A stretch of DNA of 64,000 nucleotides from DATARH01 sp036489765 (GCA_036489765.1 DASXFE010000001.1:32820-96819), one strand, 5' to 3'. Positions 17,320 through 27,656 are shown, counted from the first letter of the stretch. Made by a program: numbers and translations. Notes: generated by a model not told the origin, from the sequence alone.

Positions 17320-18681
17320 ATGAAGGAAATCCGCCTCAACGCTTTCGAGATGAATTGCGTGGGGCATCAGTCGCCGGGGCTGTGGGCGCATCCGCGCGAC
17401 CGGGCGGCGCACTACACCGATCTCGACTATTGGACCTCGCTCGCCCGAACGCTCGAGCGCGGGCTGTTCGACGGCATCTTTCTCGCCGATGTGCTCGGCA
17501 TCTACGACGTCTATGGCGGCGGGCCGGAGGCGGCGCTGCGCCATGCGGTGCAGGTGCCGGTCAACGACCCGGTGCTGGTGATCCCGGCGATGGCGGCGGT
17601 GACCGAGCATCTCGGCTTTGGCGTCACCTGCACGCTGAGCTACGAGCCGCCCTACCCGCTCGCCCGGCGCATGTCGACGCTCGACCACCTGACCCGGGGC
17701 CGCGCCGGGTGGAACATCGTCACCGGCTACCTCAACAGCGCCGCCACCGGAATGGGCCTCGCGCAACAGCCGCGCCACGACCAGCGCTATGAGCTCGCCG
17801 ACGACTACATGGAGGTCATGTACAAGCTGTGGGAGGGAAGCTGGGAGGACGGCGCCGTGGTGCGCGATCCCGCGGGCCGCGTCTTCGCCGACCCGTCGAA
17901 AATTCACCGCGTCGACCACCAGGGGCCGTTCTACCGGGTCGACGCGATCCATCTGTGCGAGCCGTCGCCGCAGCGCACGCCTTTGCTCTACCAGGCCGGC
18001 GCCTCGACGCGCGGCCGCGCCTTTGCCGCTAAGCATGCCGAATGCGTCTTCATCAACGGGCCGACGCCACAGGTGGTCGGACCGCAGGTCGCCGACCTGC
18101 GCCGCCGCGCGGTCGAGAACGGCCGCGCCGCCCAGGATTTGCTGATCTTTACGCTGTGCACGGTCATCACCGGCCGCACCGAGGCGGAGGCGCGGGCAAA
18201 GCACGACGACTACCGCCGCTATACCGACACCGAGGCGGCGCTGGCGCTCTTTTCTGGATGGACCGGGGTCGATTTTTCGAAATACCGGCCCGACGACGAG
18301 TTGCGCTACATCGAGACCGAGGCGATGCGCTCGGCGCTCGAAAGCTTCACCTCAGCCGACCCCAACCGGATCTGGACCGTCGGCGAGCTGGCGCAGCATG
18401 TCGCGATCGGCGGGCGCGGCCCGCTCTTTGTCGGCTCGCCAGAGCAGATCGCCGACACGCTGACCGACTGGGTCGAGAAGACCGATATCGACGGGTTCAA
18501 CCTCGCCTACGCGGTGACCCCGGAAAGCTTCGACGATTTCGTCGAGTTGATCGTGCCCGAATTGCAGCGGCGCGGCGCGTTCAAGCGCGCGTACCGCCCC
18601 GGCACCTACCGCGAAAAGCTGTTCGCCGCCGGGCCGCGGCTTCCATCGTCGCACCCGGCGGCACAGTACAGGGTCGGATAG
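17320..18681 (+). CDS. LLM-class flavin monooxygenase, NtaA/SnaA/DszA type
   Basis: The 453-residue protein has the NtaA/SnaA/SoxA(DszA) family features: NAFEMNCVGHQSPGLWAHP at the N-terminus, LSYEPPYPLARRMSTLDHLTRGRAGWNIVTGYL, and LYQAGASTRGRAFAAKHAECVFI. Known members act on nitrilotriacetate, pristinamycin IIB or dibenzothiophene sulfone, using FMNH2. It starts 24 bases after the amidohydrolase. Together with the first LLM enzyme it gives two successive FMN-dependent oxygenations in one cluster. Confidence 0.92.
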   Translation: MKEIRLNAFEMNCVGHQSPGLWAHPRDRAAHYTDLDYWTSLARTLERGLFDGIFLADVLGIYDVYGGGPEAALRHAVQVPVNDPVLVIPAMAAVTEHLGFGVTCTLSYEPPYPLARRMSTLDHLTRGRAGWNIVTGYLNSAATGMGLAQQPRHDQRYELADDYMEVMYKLWEGSWEDGAVVRDPAGRVFADPSKIHRVDHQGPFYRVDAIHLCEPSPQRTPLLYQAGASTRGRAFAAKHAECVFINGPTPQVVGPQVADLRRRAVENGRAAQDLLIFTLCTVITGRTEAEARAKHDDYRRYTDTEAALALFSGWTGVDFSKYRPDDELRYIETEAMRSALESFTSADPNRIWTVGELAQHVAIGGRGPLFVGSPEQIADTLTDWVEKTDIDGFNLAYAVTPESFDDFVELIVPELQRRGAFKRAYRPGTYREKLFAAGPRLPSSHPAAQYRVG

Positions 18682-18712
18682 AGGCCTCCCCTGAGCAGGA
18701 GGAGGTGAGAAA

Positions 18713-19774
18713 TCACCGTATCCCGGTGTACTTGTCCCACTCCCTTGCGAACTGGGTGCGGCTCGACAGGAATTTTTCCCAGTCGTCGGGCATCAGCAGC
18801 TTGAGCTTGTCGAGCGGCTCGCCGCCTGGCGGCGGGGCGGCGCCGTGGCGAGGCGAATGCAGGAAAAGGTTGTCGGCCATCGCCTTTTGCCCGGCGTCGC
18901 TCAGATACCAGTCGAGGAAGAGCCGGGCGGCCTCGGGGTGCGGCGCGTTGGTCGGAATGCCCCAGCTTTCCGGCGTCGCCGGCAGGCCGTCGGCCGGCGC
19001 GTTGAAGCCGATCGGCGCACCCTTTTTCTTCCATTCGAGATAGCCCGAGTACTGGGCGGTGTGGATGATCTTGTCCTGCTGGTTGACGATCCGGTCGAAT
19101 TGCTGGACGTAGGAATCGAACCCCTTGGGCTTCAGCTCGCCGAATTTCTTCCAGTAATCGTCGCCGTAGAGGCGCTTCAATTCATACCAGGCGACGTGCT
19201 GGAGGCCCGAGGTCGAGAGCTTGACGGTGATTCCGTCCTTCCACTTCGGGTCGATCGCCTCCTGCCAGGTCTTCGGCGAGTCGGCGGGGGTCACGACGTT
19301 GGGATTATAGGCGATGCCGGCGGGGCCGATCGCGCCCCAGGTCCAGAACCCCTCGGGCTTGCTTTTGTATTCGGGCTTGAACGCCGACATCGCCGGCGAG
19401 ACGTAGTGCTGGTAGCCGTTCTTTTTCTGGAAATCGAGCACCATTCCCATGTCGGAGTTCTGCATCACGTCGACCGTATAGGTCTTGGCCTGACGCTCGG
19501 CACTGACCTTGGCGTAGAGCGCGCCGGCCTGGAGGCGGGTGTAGTTGGGCTTGATCTTCGGAAAGGCCTGGTGGAACGCCTCGAGCACGCGCAACTCGGC
19601 GGCCTCGGGGTTGGTGGCGTAGACGACGACCTCGCCCTCCGCCTCGGCCTTGGCGACATCCGCGCAGGTCTTGAACCCCTGCACGTCTGTCGGATTGGCA
19701 CAGAGATCGCCGTCCGCAGCGTAAGCCGGAACCGCCAGGACAAGCACACTCAATAAACCCCACGAGGCCTTCAT
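18713..19774 (-). CDS. ABC transporter periplasmic substrate-binding protein
   Basis: The 353-residue protein begins with a Sec signal peptide ending at AYA-ADGD (about residue 19). The rest is a class II binding protein of the Fe3+/polyamine/2-aminoethylphosphonate type: VVVYATNPEAAELRVLEAFHQAFPKIKP, GIAYNPNVV, LFLDWYLSDAGQKAM. It is the last gene of a minus-strand importer operon with the ATPase (79 bases upstream) and permease. The ligand cannot be read from sequence; catabolic neighbours on both sides suggest an organic substrate. Confidence 0.9.
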   Translation of the reverse strand: MKASWGLLSVLVLAVPAYAADGDLCANPTDVQGFKTCADVAKAEAEGEVVVYATNPEAAELRVLEAFHQAFPKIKPNYTRLQAGALYAKVSAERQAKTYTVDVMQNSDMGMVLDFQKKNGYQHYVSPAMSAFKPEYKSKPEGFWTWGAIGPAGIAYNPNVVTPADSPKTWQEAIDPKWKDGITVKLSTSGLQHVAWYELKRLYGDDYWKKFGELKPKGFDSYVQQFDRIVNQQDKIIHTAQYSGYLEWKKKGAPIGFNAPADGLPATPESWGIPTNAPHPEAARLFLDWYLSDAGQKAMADNLFLHSPRHGAAPPPGGEPLDKLKLLMPDDWEKFLSSRTQFAREWDKYTGIR

Positions 19775-19852
19775 GCATTCCTCCCAAACCGCTCACATTT
19801 GCCGTCTCCCCGGCGAAAGCTGGGGAGACGGTAGTGTTTCAGGGCTTTCCCT

Positions 19853-20910
<1,058 letters not shown>

Positions 20911-20914
<4 letters not shown>

Positions 20915-22620
20915 CCGAGCTCTCCGGAATAGCGGCGGGTCGCGCGGAAGAGGACAACGAGCGCGATGAACACAGACGCGGTCTGGATCAACGCCAGCGC
21001 CGCCGACAATTCGCTCGACGACGACAGCCAGGCGCTGACGATCGACGGGGCGATGACCTTGGCGTTCGGCCCGACGAGAAAGATCGAGACGCCGAGCTCA
21101 CGCACGCTGGCGATAAAGACGAGAAGCCAGGCGGCGACGATGCCGGGACGGAGCAGCGGCACCGTCACGGTGCGGAGCTGGTAACCCCACGAGGCGCCGC
21201 AGACACGCGCGCATTCCTCGAGGCTCCTGTCGATCTGGAGGACGACGCCGGCCAGGGTCCGAACGCCGAGCGGCAAGAGCACGGTGAAATAGGCGAGCGC
21301 GAGGAGCCACAGCGTGCCGTAGATCGGCACCGGGATGTTGAGCCAGGCCCACAGAAGCGCGAGGCCGAAGACCGTCCGCGGCACCGCCTGCGGGAACATC
21401 GCGACGTATTCGAGGAGTCCGTGCCCCGGCGCCTTCGAGCGATAGACGATCCATACCAGCACGACCATGAGCGGGACACCGATCGTCGCGACACCGGCGC
21501 CGAGGCTCAGGCTGTTGAACAGCGCCTGCCGGACTGCGCCAAAGCCGAGCGCGGTCTCGTAGTTGGCGAGGGTGAACTGGCTTTCGCTGAGGATCACGGT
21601 CGCGAAACGCTGGAACGAGGTCAGGAGCAGGGCAGCGAGCGGCAGGAACACGGCGGCGACGACATAGGCGAGGCAGCCGGCGAAGAGCACCCACGCCATC
21701 CGCCCCATCGCCATCGTGCGCGGCCGGAACGCCTTGCCGGTGATCGTCGCAAAGCTGCCGCGGCGGATGACGAGGCGATAGCACCCCAATGTCGCGAACA
21801 TCACTCCCGACAGCGAGATGCCGAGCGCGGCGGCGCGCGGGTAATCGGGCGGGAAGGACTGCACCGCCTCCCAGATCGCGGTGGTGATGACGACGAACCG
21901 GGCCGGGATGCCGAGGACGAAGGCGGCGGCGAAGGAACCGAGCATCTCGGCGAAGACGAACACGGTCGCGCCGAGGACGCCCGGGAGGACCAGGGGCAAG
22001 GTCACGGTCAGCATGACCCGCCACTTGCCGGCGCCGAGGACGCGGGCGCTTTCCTCGAGCGACGGGTCCATCGACTTCATCGCCGCCGAGATCATCACGA
22101 ACGCGACCGTGCCCTCGAACAGCGCCATGACCCAGGCAATGCCGAGCGGCGAATAGATGTTGACGATATCGCCCGGGCCCCCCGTCGCGTGCCAGAGCTG
22201 GTTGAGCGCGCCGGTGCGCGGCGCGGCGAGGATCGACCAGGCGAGGGCCCCGACCAGCGGGGTCATGTAATACGGCAATTCCATCAGCCGCTCGAGCCAA
22301 GCCCGGCCGGGGAGCTTGGTGCGGGTCAGGGTCCAGGCGGCGAGAAACCCGATCGCCACCGCCAGCACCGTCGCGCAGCAGGCGACAAAGGCGGTGTTGG
22401 CGAGGACGTGCCAGTCGTCAATCAGATCGGCGTAATTGCCCGCGCCCCAGTCTTGCGGCGGGAATGTCTGGGGATCCCCGACATTCAATGATTCCGCGAC
22501 GAGGAAGAGCAGCGGATAGATCACCAGGATCGCGAAAAGGACGAGGATCGCCGCCGTCACCAGCGCCTGGCTCGACGGCAGCCCCCTTACCCGTGTTCTC
22601 GCCCCGAGAATGTCCGTCAC
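20911..22620 (-). CDS. ABC importer permease, two fused transmembrane units
   Basis: I choose the GTG at 22620, preceded by GAGGGGGGCGG; the frame is open 35 codons further upstream but overlaps repeat DNA. The 569-residue protein has about 12 membrane spans in two homologous halves, each with an EAA-type loop (ESARVLGAGKWRVMLTVTLPLVLPG in half one, EECARVCGASWGYQLRTVTVPLLRPG in half two). This is the FbpB/SfuB-type fused permease, which works as a monomer in place of two subunits. Confidence 0.93.
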
Positions 22621-22761
22621 CCGCCCCCCTCGCGGGCGAACGCAATCATGGATCGCGCCGGCGCACAACCCACGCAACGGCGCCTCCCCCATTTGCAGCT
22701 CCCCGAACTTGTTCCGGAGGTCCACGAAACGGCACGGTTCGACCTCTTTCGGCAGGATGGC

Positions 22762-22786
22762 GTGGATGGCCGGGCCAAGCCCGGCA
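22762..22786 (+). repeat. Dispersed GGATGGCCGGG palindromic repeat
   Basis: A short palindromic repeat (GCCGGGCCAAGCCCGGC core) in the gap between divergent genes. Related copies lie at 24711-24743 and 41672-41720, and a rearranged form near 47036-47145. Non-coding. Confidence 0.65.
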
Positions 22787-22889
22787 AAGCCGATCGAGAG
22801 AGCGGTTCCGACCGGAACGATCCTGCTCTAAGGTGACCCTCACGGAAGCGTGAGCGGCCGCACCGGCCGGGACGATGGGGGAGGAAATC

Positions 22890-24392
22890 ATGAAGCTGCT
22901 CAGCGACGATATGTTCGAGGGATGCCTGCCGGCGGAGACGTCGTCGTTCCCGTCGCCGGTGCCGACGCAGATCGTGTCGAGCGACGAATACCTGCCGACG
23001 CCGCAGACCCCGCAGCAGAAGGAGGTCCAGGCGCGGCTCATCGAGATGAGCGACCGGCTGGCGAAGCGCCAGGGGATGTCGCGCCGGCGGTTCTTCCAGA
23101 CCGCGTCGGGGATGGCGGCGTCGTTCCTCGCGATGAACCAGGTCTACGGCAACATCTTCGGGGTCAGCGAGGCCGAGGCGGCGACGCCGGAGCTGGCGAA
23201 CCAGCTCGCCGCGGCCAATTCGGGCCAGTTCGTCTTTGACGGCCACACCCACTTCCTGCGCGACGACACCCGCCTCACCGCCTTTGTCAAGGGCCGCGAG
23301 GCGGTCGGGCAATGGGGCTGGAACAAGGAACTGTCGGGCAAGGAACAGACGATCGCCGACCTCAAATTCAACAATTACGTCAAAGAACTCTACATGGACA
23401 GCGACACCAAGGTGACGATCCTGTCCAACTCGCCGTCGGTCGAGGCGCAGGACTGGTTCCTCCCGCAGGACACGGTGTTCAAGACCGCCGCGGAGGTCAA
23501 CCAGAAGGCCGGCACCCAGCGCATGCTGGCGCATTTCACCTTCACCCCGGGCTGGGACGGCTGGCTCGACAAGGTCGACGAGGCGATCGGGAAGTATCAG
23601 ATCGCTTCATGGAAGGGCTATTCCGTCGGCGACAACACGCACAAGGAACTGGACGGCCATCCCTGGCACGCCGACGATGAAAAGCTGATGTACCCGTTCT
23701 ACGAAAAGATCTCGAAGACCGGGATCAAGAACGTGTGCATCCACAAGGGGCTGTTCTCGCCGGCGGTCGCCGAGAAATTCCCGCGCCTCCTGCCCTATGC
23801 CGATGTCCGCGACATCGGTAAGGCGGCGAAGGATTGGCCGCACCTCAACTTCCTCGTCTACCACTCGGCCTATCGCTGGGTCGGCGCCAACCCGCAAGAT
23901 GCGATGGACGAGTTCGACAAGACCGGCCGCTCGTCGTGGACGAGCGACCTCGCCGAGATCCCGGAGAAATACGGCGTCACCAACGTCTACGCCGATCTCG
24001 GCCAGATTTTCGCCTGGACCGCGGTCGCGCAGCCGCGCCTCGCCGCGGCGCTGATGGGGACGCTCGTCAAGGGTGTCGGGCAGGATCGCATCGTCTGGGG
24101 CACCGACGCCGTCTGGACCGGCGCCCCGCAATGGCAGATCGAGGGGCTGCGCCGCCTCGAAATCCCCGACGACATGCAGAAGAAATACGGCTTCAAGCCG
24201 CTCGGCCCCGCCGACGGCCCGGTGAAGACCGCGATCTTCGGCGGCAACTCGGCGCGGCTCTACAACCTGACCCAGCACGCCGAGCTCCAGCGCTATAACC
24301 ACGACCGCTATGCGGATCTGAAGACCGACTACCTCGCCAACGGCGGCGGCCGCAGCAACCTCCGCCACGGTTTTGTGAGCCAGCCCGCCTGA
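22890..24392 (+). CDS. Probable Tat-exported amidohydrolase
   Basis: The ATG at 22890 follows GGGGGAGGAA. The 500-residue protein carries a twin-arginine signal (MSRRRFFQTASGMAASFLAMN) not at its start but at about residues 63-83, after a hydrophilic leader. An internal start at that Met (23076) would give a conventional Tat signal. The catalytic part is an amidohydrolase_2 TIM barrel: FDGHTHFL (HxH), IHKGL, LVYHSAYRW and the metal aspartate in VWGTDAVWTGAPQWQ. So it probably folds with metal in the cytoplasm and works in the periplasm. Its stop overlaps the HiPIP gene. Substrate unknown. Confidence 0.88.
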   Translation: MKLLSDDMFEGCLPAETSSFPSPVPTQIVSSDEYLPTPQTPQQKEVQARLIEMSDRLAKRQGMSRRRFFQTASGMAASFLAMNQVYGNIFGVSEAEAATPELANQLAAANSGQFVFDGHTHFLRDDTRLTAFVKGREAVGQWGWNKELSGKEQTIADLKFNNYVKELYMDSDTKVTILSNSPSVEAQDWFLPQDTVFKTAAEVNQKAGTQRMLAHFTFTPGWDGWLDKVDEAIGKYQIASWKGYSVGDNTHKELDGHPWHADDEKLMYPFYEKISKTGIKNVCIHKGLFSPAVAEKFPRLLPYADVRDIGKAAKDWPHLNFLVYHSAYRWVGANPQDAMDEFDKTGRSSWTSDLAEIPEKYGVTNVYADLGQIFAWTAVAQPRLAAALMGTLVKGVGQDRIVWGTDAVWTGAPQWQIEGLRRLEIPDDMQKKYGFKPLGPADGPVKTAIFGGNSARLYNLTQHAELQRYNHDRYADLKTDYLANGGGRSNLRHGFVSQPA

Positions 24393-24631
24393 AGACCGTA
24401 ACCCGACGGAGCCTGCTGGCGGCGGCATTGAGTCTCGGCGCCGCTCCAGCAGGCGCCGAAATCCCGCCGACCCAGCCGGTCTCGAAAGAGGCGGCGCAGT
24501 ACCGGGACACGCCAAAAGGCCTCCTCTCCTGCGCCGTCTGCACCTTCTTCCGCGCCCCCGGAACCTGCAAAGTCGTCACCGGCATCGTCAGCCCCCACGG
24601 CTGGTGCCGCTTCTTCGACATGCCGGATTGA
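24389..24631 (+). CDS. HiPIP-like [4Fe-4S] protein with Tat signal and apparent CTG start
   Basis: The frame contains four cysteines in a high-potential iron-sulfur protein pattern, C-x2-C-x8-C-x12-C (SCAVC, TCKVVTGIVSPHGWC; Cys 48, 51, 60, 73 if counted from 24389), with the typical SPHGWC end. A good Tat signal (TRRSLLAAALSLGAAPAGA) precedes it. No ATG, GTG or TTG lies upstream of that signal in frame. The only sensible start is CTG at 24389, which overlaps the upstream TGA as CTGA, like an ATGA junction. A TTG at 24428 would cut the Tat signal in half. About 57 residues would remain after cleavage. Likely a periplasmic one-electron carrier. Confidence 0.8.
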   Translation: MKTVTRRSLLAAALSLGAAPAGAEIPPTQPVSKEAAQYRDTPKGLLSCAVCTFFRAPGTCKVVTGIVSPHGWCRFFDMPD

Positions 24632-24710
24632 ACGCTCGCTTCGCCCGCCGACCTCCGTTCTCACCTCCCCCGGCTTGTCGCGGGGGTCTACGAAGCGCTT
24701 TGGAGGTGGC

Positions 24711-24743
24711 GTGGATGGCTAGGCCAAGCCTGGCCATGGCGAC
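24711..24743 (+). repeat. Dispersed GGATGGC palindromic repeat
   Basis: Copy of the repeat at 22762-22786, with conserved flanking text (a GTCYACGAA stretch about 40 bases upstream) in both places. Lies between the HiPIP gene and the convergent protease gene. Confidence 0.6.
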
Positions 24744-24776
24744 TAGGGATGTGGCTGGTCGAGCACACACCCGAGG

Positions 24777-25493
24777 TCAGCGTGCGAATGCCCTCGCCGG
24801 AAGCGCCAGATTGGCGCCGGGCGTGACGCCGATATTGATCCCGATCACGGCCCAGCCACCGTCCTGGCGCAGGAGCAAAGGGCCACCGCTGGTGCCGCGG
24901 GTGGCGTCGCAATCGTGAGCGATGAAGGGCCTGTCCGCCGCTGCCAGCGCGTGGCAGTCGAGGTCCGCCATCAGGATCTGCAGGTGGTCTTGGCTGTATC
25001 CGGGCAGCGCGATCGGGGTGCCGGGAGGCGGCGGCTCCGTCGTGATCCGGAGCGGGGCGACGTCGTTGGGGATCGCGCCGTCCAGCTCCAGCTTGGCCCA
25101 ATCGGAAACTTGCGGGCCGCCCTTGGTGCCGTCGAAGCCCCGCCCCACGGTGTAGCGCGCGACCACGCGGTGCCAGCGGTACTCGCCGCGGGTGGCGCCG
25201 ATCAGCACATGCAGCGAGACCGGCTGCAGCAGCGCCCTGGTCAGGGGGTTATAGAGGCAGTGGGCGGCGGTCAGCACGACCCGCGGGGCGATCAGCGCCC
25301 CGGTGCAGCGCGTGCCGATATTGGTCTGCACCTTGGCGATTGCGTTCCAGGGCATTTGCATCGGGTCCACCGGGACGCGCCGGTCCACCGCGCCGATGCC
25401 AGGTAGAAGGGGCAGTTCTGCGGCGCGACCGAGCGGGATCGCGGCCAGGACGACCACCAGCCCGAGCGTTACGAAGATGGCGCGCTTACGCAT
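24777..25493 (-). CDS. Trypsin-like serine protease (S1 family), secreted
   Basis: The 238-residue protein starts at the ATG at 25493; the longer open frame upstream runs antisense through the transporter gene and is rejected. MRKRAIFVTLGLVVVLAAIPLGRA is a signal peptide. The catalytic triad is visible: His in LTAAHCLYN, Asp in VSDWAKLELDG, Ser in TRGTSGGPLLL. The domain is compact, near the minimum for S1, with no PDZ domain, unlike DegP proteases. Probably a periplasmic or secreted peptidase. A perfect 18-bp inverted repeat lies just upstream. Confidence 0.88.
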   Translation of the reverse strand: MRKRAIFVTLGLVVVLAAIPLGRAAELPLLPGIGAVDRRVPVDPMQMPWNAIAKVQTNIGTRCTGALIAPRVVLTAAHCLYNPLTRALLQPVSLHVLIGATRGEYRWHRVVARYTVGRGFDGTKGGPQVSDWAKLELDGAIPNDVAPLRITTEPPPPGTPIALPGYSQDHLQILMADLDCHALAAADRPFIAHDCDATRGTSGGPLLLRQDGGWAVIGINIGVTPGANLALPARAFAR

Positions 25494-25512
25494 CCGGGAT
25501 AGTAAATACACC

Positions 25513-25552
25513 GACACCGTCATCCCGGCCTGCGCCGGGATGACGGTGTCGG
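25513..25552. terminator. Perfect 18-bp inverted repeat
   Basis: Arms 25513-25530 and 25535-25552 are perfectly complementary around a 4-base loop, followed on the plus strand by TGTTTT. It lies 12 bases past the MFS stop and just upstream of the protease gene. Likely a transcript-end hairpin or dispersed palindrome. Confidence 0.6.
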
Positions 25553-25564
25553 GTGTTTTCGACG

Positions 25565-26791
25565 CTACTCCGCCGGAGCTGGAACCGGCGCTGCTCCCGC
25601 GTTCCACAGCTCCGGGTGCAGTTCCTCTTTCCGATCGGGGAAGGCCAGCGCGCAGCCGAGGGTCACGACGCCGAGGGCCGCCATCATCAGGGTGGCGCTG
25701 GTAAGGTTGCCGGTGCGATCGTGGAGCCAGGCGACCATCGGAGCGGCGGCGGCGGCGCCGACAAAGCCGACAAAGAAGCGAATCGAGTACATCCGGGTGC
25801 GCAACACAGGCGAGATGTAGCGGGCGGTCATCGTCTCGTTGACCGTGACCTGGCCGAAGATCGCCGCCGCGACGATCGCCGCAAACGGCAGCACCAGCCA
25901 GCCCTGCGCATAGCTGACCGCGACGAGCCCCGGCACCAAGAGGGCGCTGACCGGCAGGAAGATCCGCTTCAGCGTCGTGCGGTCTATGAGGCGGCCGACG
26001 GTGAATTGGGTCAGCGCGCCGCACAGCATCGTCAGAAACGCGCCGATGCCGATCAGCGGCAACAGATGCGGGTCGCCGCCGAGCCGCTCCTCGATCAGCT
26101 TCGGCAAGAGGATCGTAAAGGCGTTGAAGACGAGGCCGCTGACGACCGCTATCGACAACAGCACGATCACGGCGCGGCGGACGAGGTGGCGGGGGATCTC
26201 GGGGAAGGTCTGCACGGAACGCCTCTCCGCGGCCTCGGGCGCCGGCTGGCGCAGCCACAGCACGCCGACCAGGGCGCACAGCGCCCCCGGCACCAGGAAC
26301 GCGGCGCGCCAACTGGCGGCGCTCGCGAGGAACGCGGTCACGACCGGGGCGAGGCCGACACCGATATTGCCGAAGACGCCGTTGGTGCCGAGCGCGCGGC
26401 CGGGCCTGTCGCCGGCGGCATCGACCAGCATCGCCGTGCCGATCGGGTGATAGATCGCCGCAAAAAGCCCGGTCGCCCCGATCGCGACGGCGAGGGCCAG
26501 CGGCGAGTTGCAGAACCCGGTCGCGATCATCGACAGGCCGGTGCCGATAAAGAACACGGTCATCAGCACCGGCCGGCCGACGCGCTGGGCGAGCCAGCCC
26601 TGCGGCAGCGCAAACGCGCCGTAGAGCACGAACCCTGCCGTCGCCAGCGCGAGGATCGGCCCGTACGACTCTCCGAACCGCCCGCCCGGCACCGCCATCG
26701 CAATGACCGCGGTCGGCAGGACCAGTAGCGAATAATGGGTGAAGGTGTGCGCGGTATTGATAAAGGCGATCTGGCGGGCGCTCGGCGACAT
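25565..26791 (-). CDS. MFS transporter
   Basis: The ATG at 26791 is preceded by AAGG and gives a 408-residue, roughly 12-span protein. N-terminus MSPSARQIAFINTAHTFTHYSLLVLP resembles fosmidomycin-resistance-type (Fsr) exporters, and the cytoplasmic loop has the MFS motif region (LAQRVGRPVLMTVFFIGTG). It is divergent from an AraC-family regulator with 73 bases between starts, a common arrangement for a regulator controlling an efflux pump. Substrate unknown. Confidence 0.88.
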   Translation of the reverse strand: MSPSARQIAFINTAHTFTHYSLLVLPTAVIAMAVPGGRFGESYGPILALATAGFVLYGAFALPQGWLAQRVGRPVLMTVFFIGTGLSMIATGFCNSPLALAVAIGATGLFAAIYHPIGTAMLVDAAGDRPGRALGTNGVFGNIGVGLAPVVTAFLASAASWRAAFLVPGALCALVGVLWLRQPAPEAAERRSVQTFPEIPRHLVRRAVIVLLSIAVVSGLVFNAFTILLPKLIEERLGGDPHLLPLIGIGAFLTMLCGALTQFTVGRLIDRTTLKRIFLPVSALLVPGLVAVSYAQGWLVLPFAAIVAAAIFGQVTVNETMTARYISPVLRTRMYSIRFFVGFVGAAAAAPMVAWLHDRTGNLTSATLMMAALGVVTLGCALAFPDRKEELHPELWNAGAAPVPAPAE

Positions 26792-26864
26792 GACACTGGC
26801 CTTGGTCGTTGGCTTGTCCGTGCCCGCATAGTAGGCTGTCGCTTTATCGACGTACGGCCAAATT

Positions 26865-27656
26865 ATGTTGCAGCAGAGACATCCCGCCGACATCGCCCGG
26901 CTGCTGCCGTTCGAGCAGGCGCCCCGGCCGCTGGTGGGCTATGCCCGCGACTATGCGGAAGGCCACGACACCGGCTGGCACACGCACCCGCGCGCCCAGC
27001 TTTTGCACGCGACGAGCGGGATCATCCGGGTGGCGACGCACTCGGCGCTCTTCATCCTGCCGCCCGGGACCGGGCTGTGGGTGCCGGCCCACACCGAGCA
27101 CGTCAGCCGCATGCCGAAAGGTTTGGCGATGCGCGGGCTCTTCCTGCGCGGGGACGCGGCGCGAGCGGGACCGGACGCGGTGACCGTCGTCGCGATCTCG
27201 CCGTTGCTGCGCGCGCTGATCCTCGCCGCCTGCGAGCAGCCGGTGATGTGGGACGAGGATGGGCCGGTGCGGCATGTCGTGGCGCTGGCGCTGCACGAGA
27301 TCGGGCATGCGGCGACACGGCCGATTTCGGTGCCGGCGTGCAAGGACGCGCGGCTCCGGCGCGTGACCGAGGCGCTCCTCGCCGACCCGGCCGACCCGCG
27401 CGGGCTCGACGCGTTCGCCGAGATGGCCGGCGCCTCGTCGCGCACCCTCGCCCGCCTCTTCCGGCGCGACACCGGGATGAGCTTCCAGGCGTGGCGGCGC
27501 CAGCTCCGCCTCACCGAAGGCCTCGCCGCGCTCAGCGAGGGCGAAGCGCCGGCCCGCGTCGCCGCCGCAATGGGCTACAGCAGCGGCCCCGCCTTCGGCG
27601 CTGCCTTCCGCGCCACCTTTGGGGTGACGCCGGGGCGGTCACGATCGCATTCGTAG
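26865..27656 (+). CDS. AraC-family transcriptional regulator
   Basis: The 263-residue protein has an N-terminal cupin-like ligand domain (GHDTGWHTHPRAQLLHATSGIIRV, PPGTGLWVPAHTEH) and a C-terminal AraC double HTH (LDAFAEMAGASSRTLARLFRRDTGMSFQAWRRQLRL, then VAAAMGYSSGPAFGAAFRATFGVTP). This class typically binds a promoter between itself and its divergent target, so it probably controls the adjacent MFS gene. The ATG lacks a strong ribosome binding site. Confidence 0.92.
   Translation: MLQQRHPADIARLLPFEQAPRPLVGYARDYAEGHDTGWHTHPRAQLLHATSGIIRVATHSALFILPPGTGLWVPAHTEHVSRMPKGLAMRGLFLRGDAARAGPDAVTVVAISPLLRALILAACEQPVMWDEDGPVRHVVALALHEIGHAATRPISVPACKDARLRRVTEALLADPADPRGLDAFAEMAGASSRTLARLFRRDTGMSFQAWRRQLRLTEGLAALSEGEAPARVAAAMGYSSGPAFGAAFRATFGVTPGRSRSHS

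Noticed and set aside
25494..26312. N-terminal extension of the trypsin-like protease
   Set aside because: The extension runs through the MFS gene in another frame and a palindrome; the signal peptide marks the real start at 25493.
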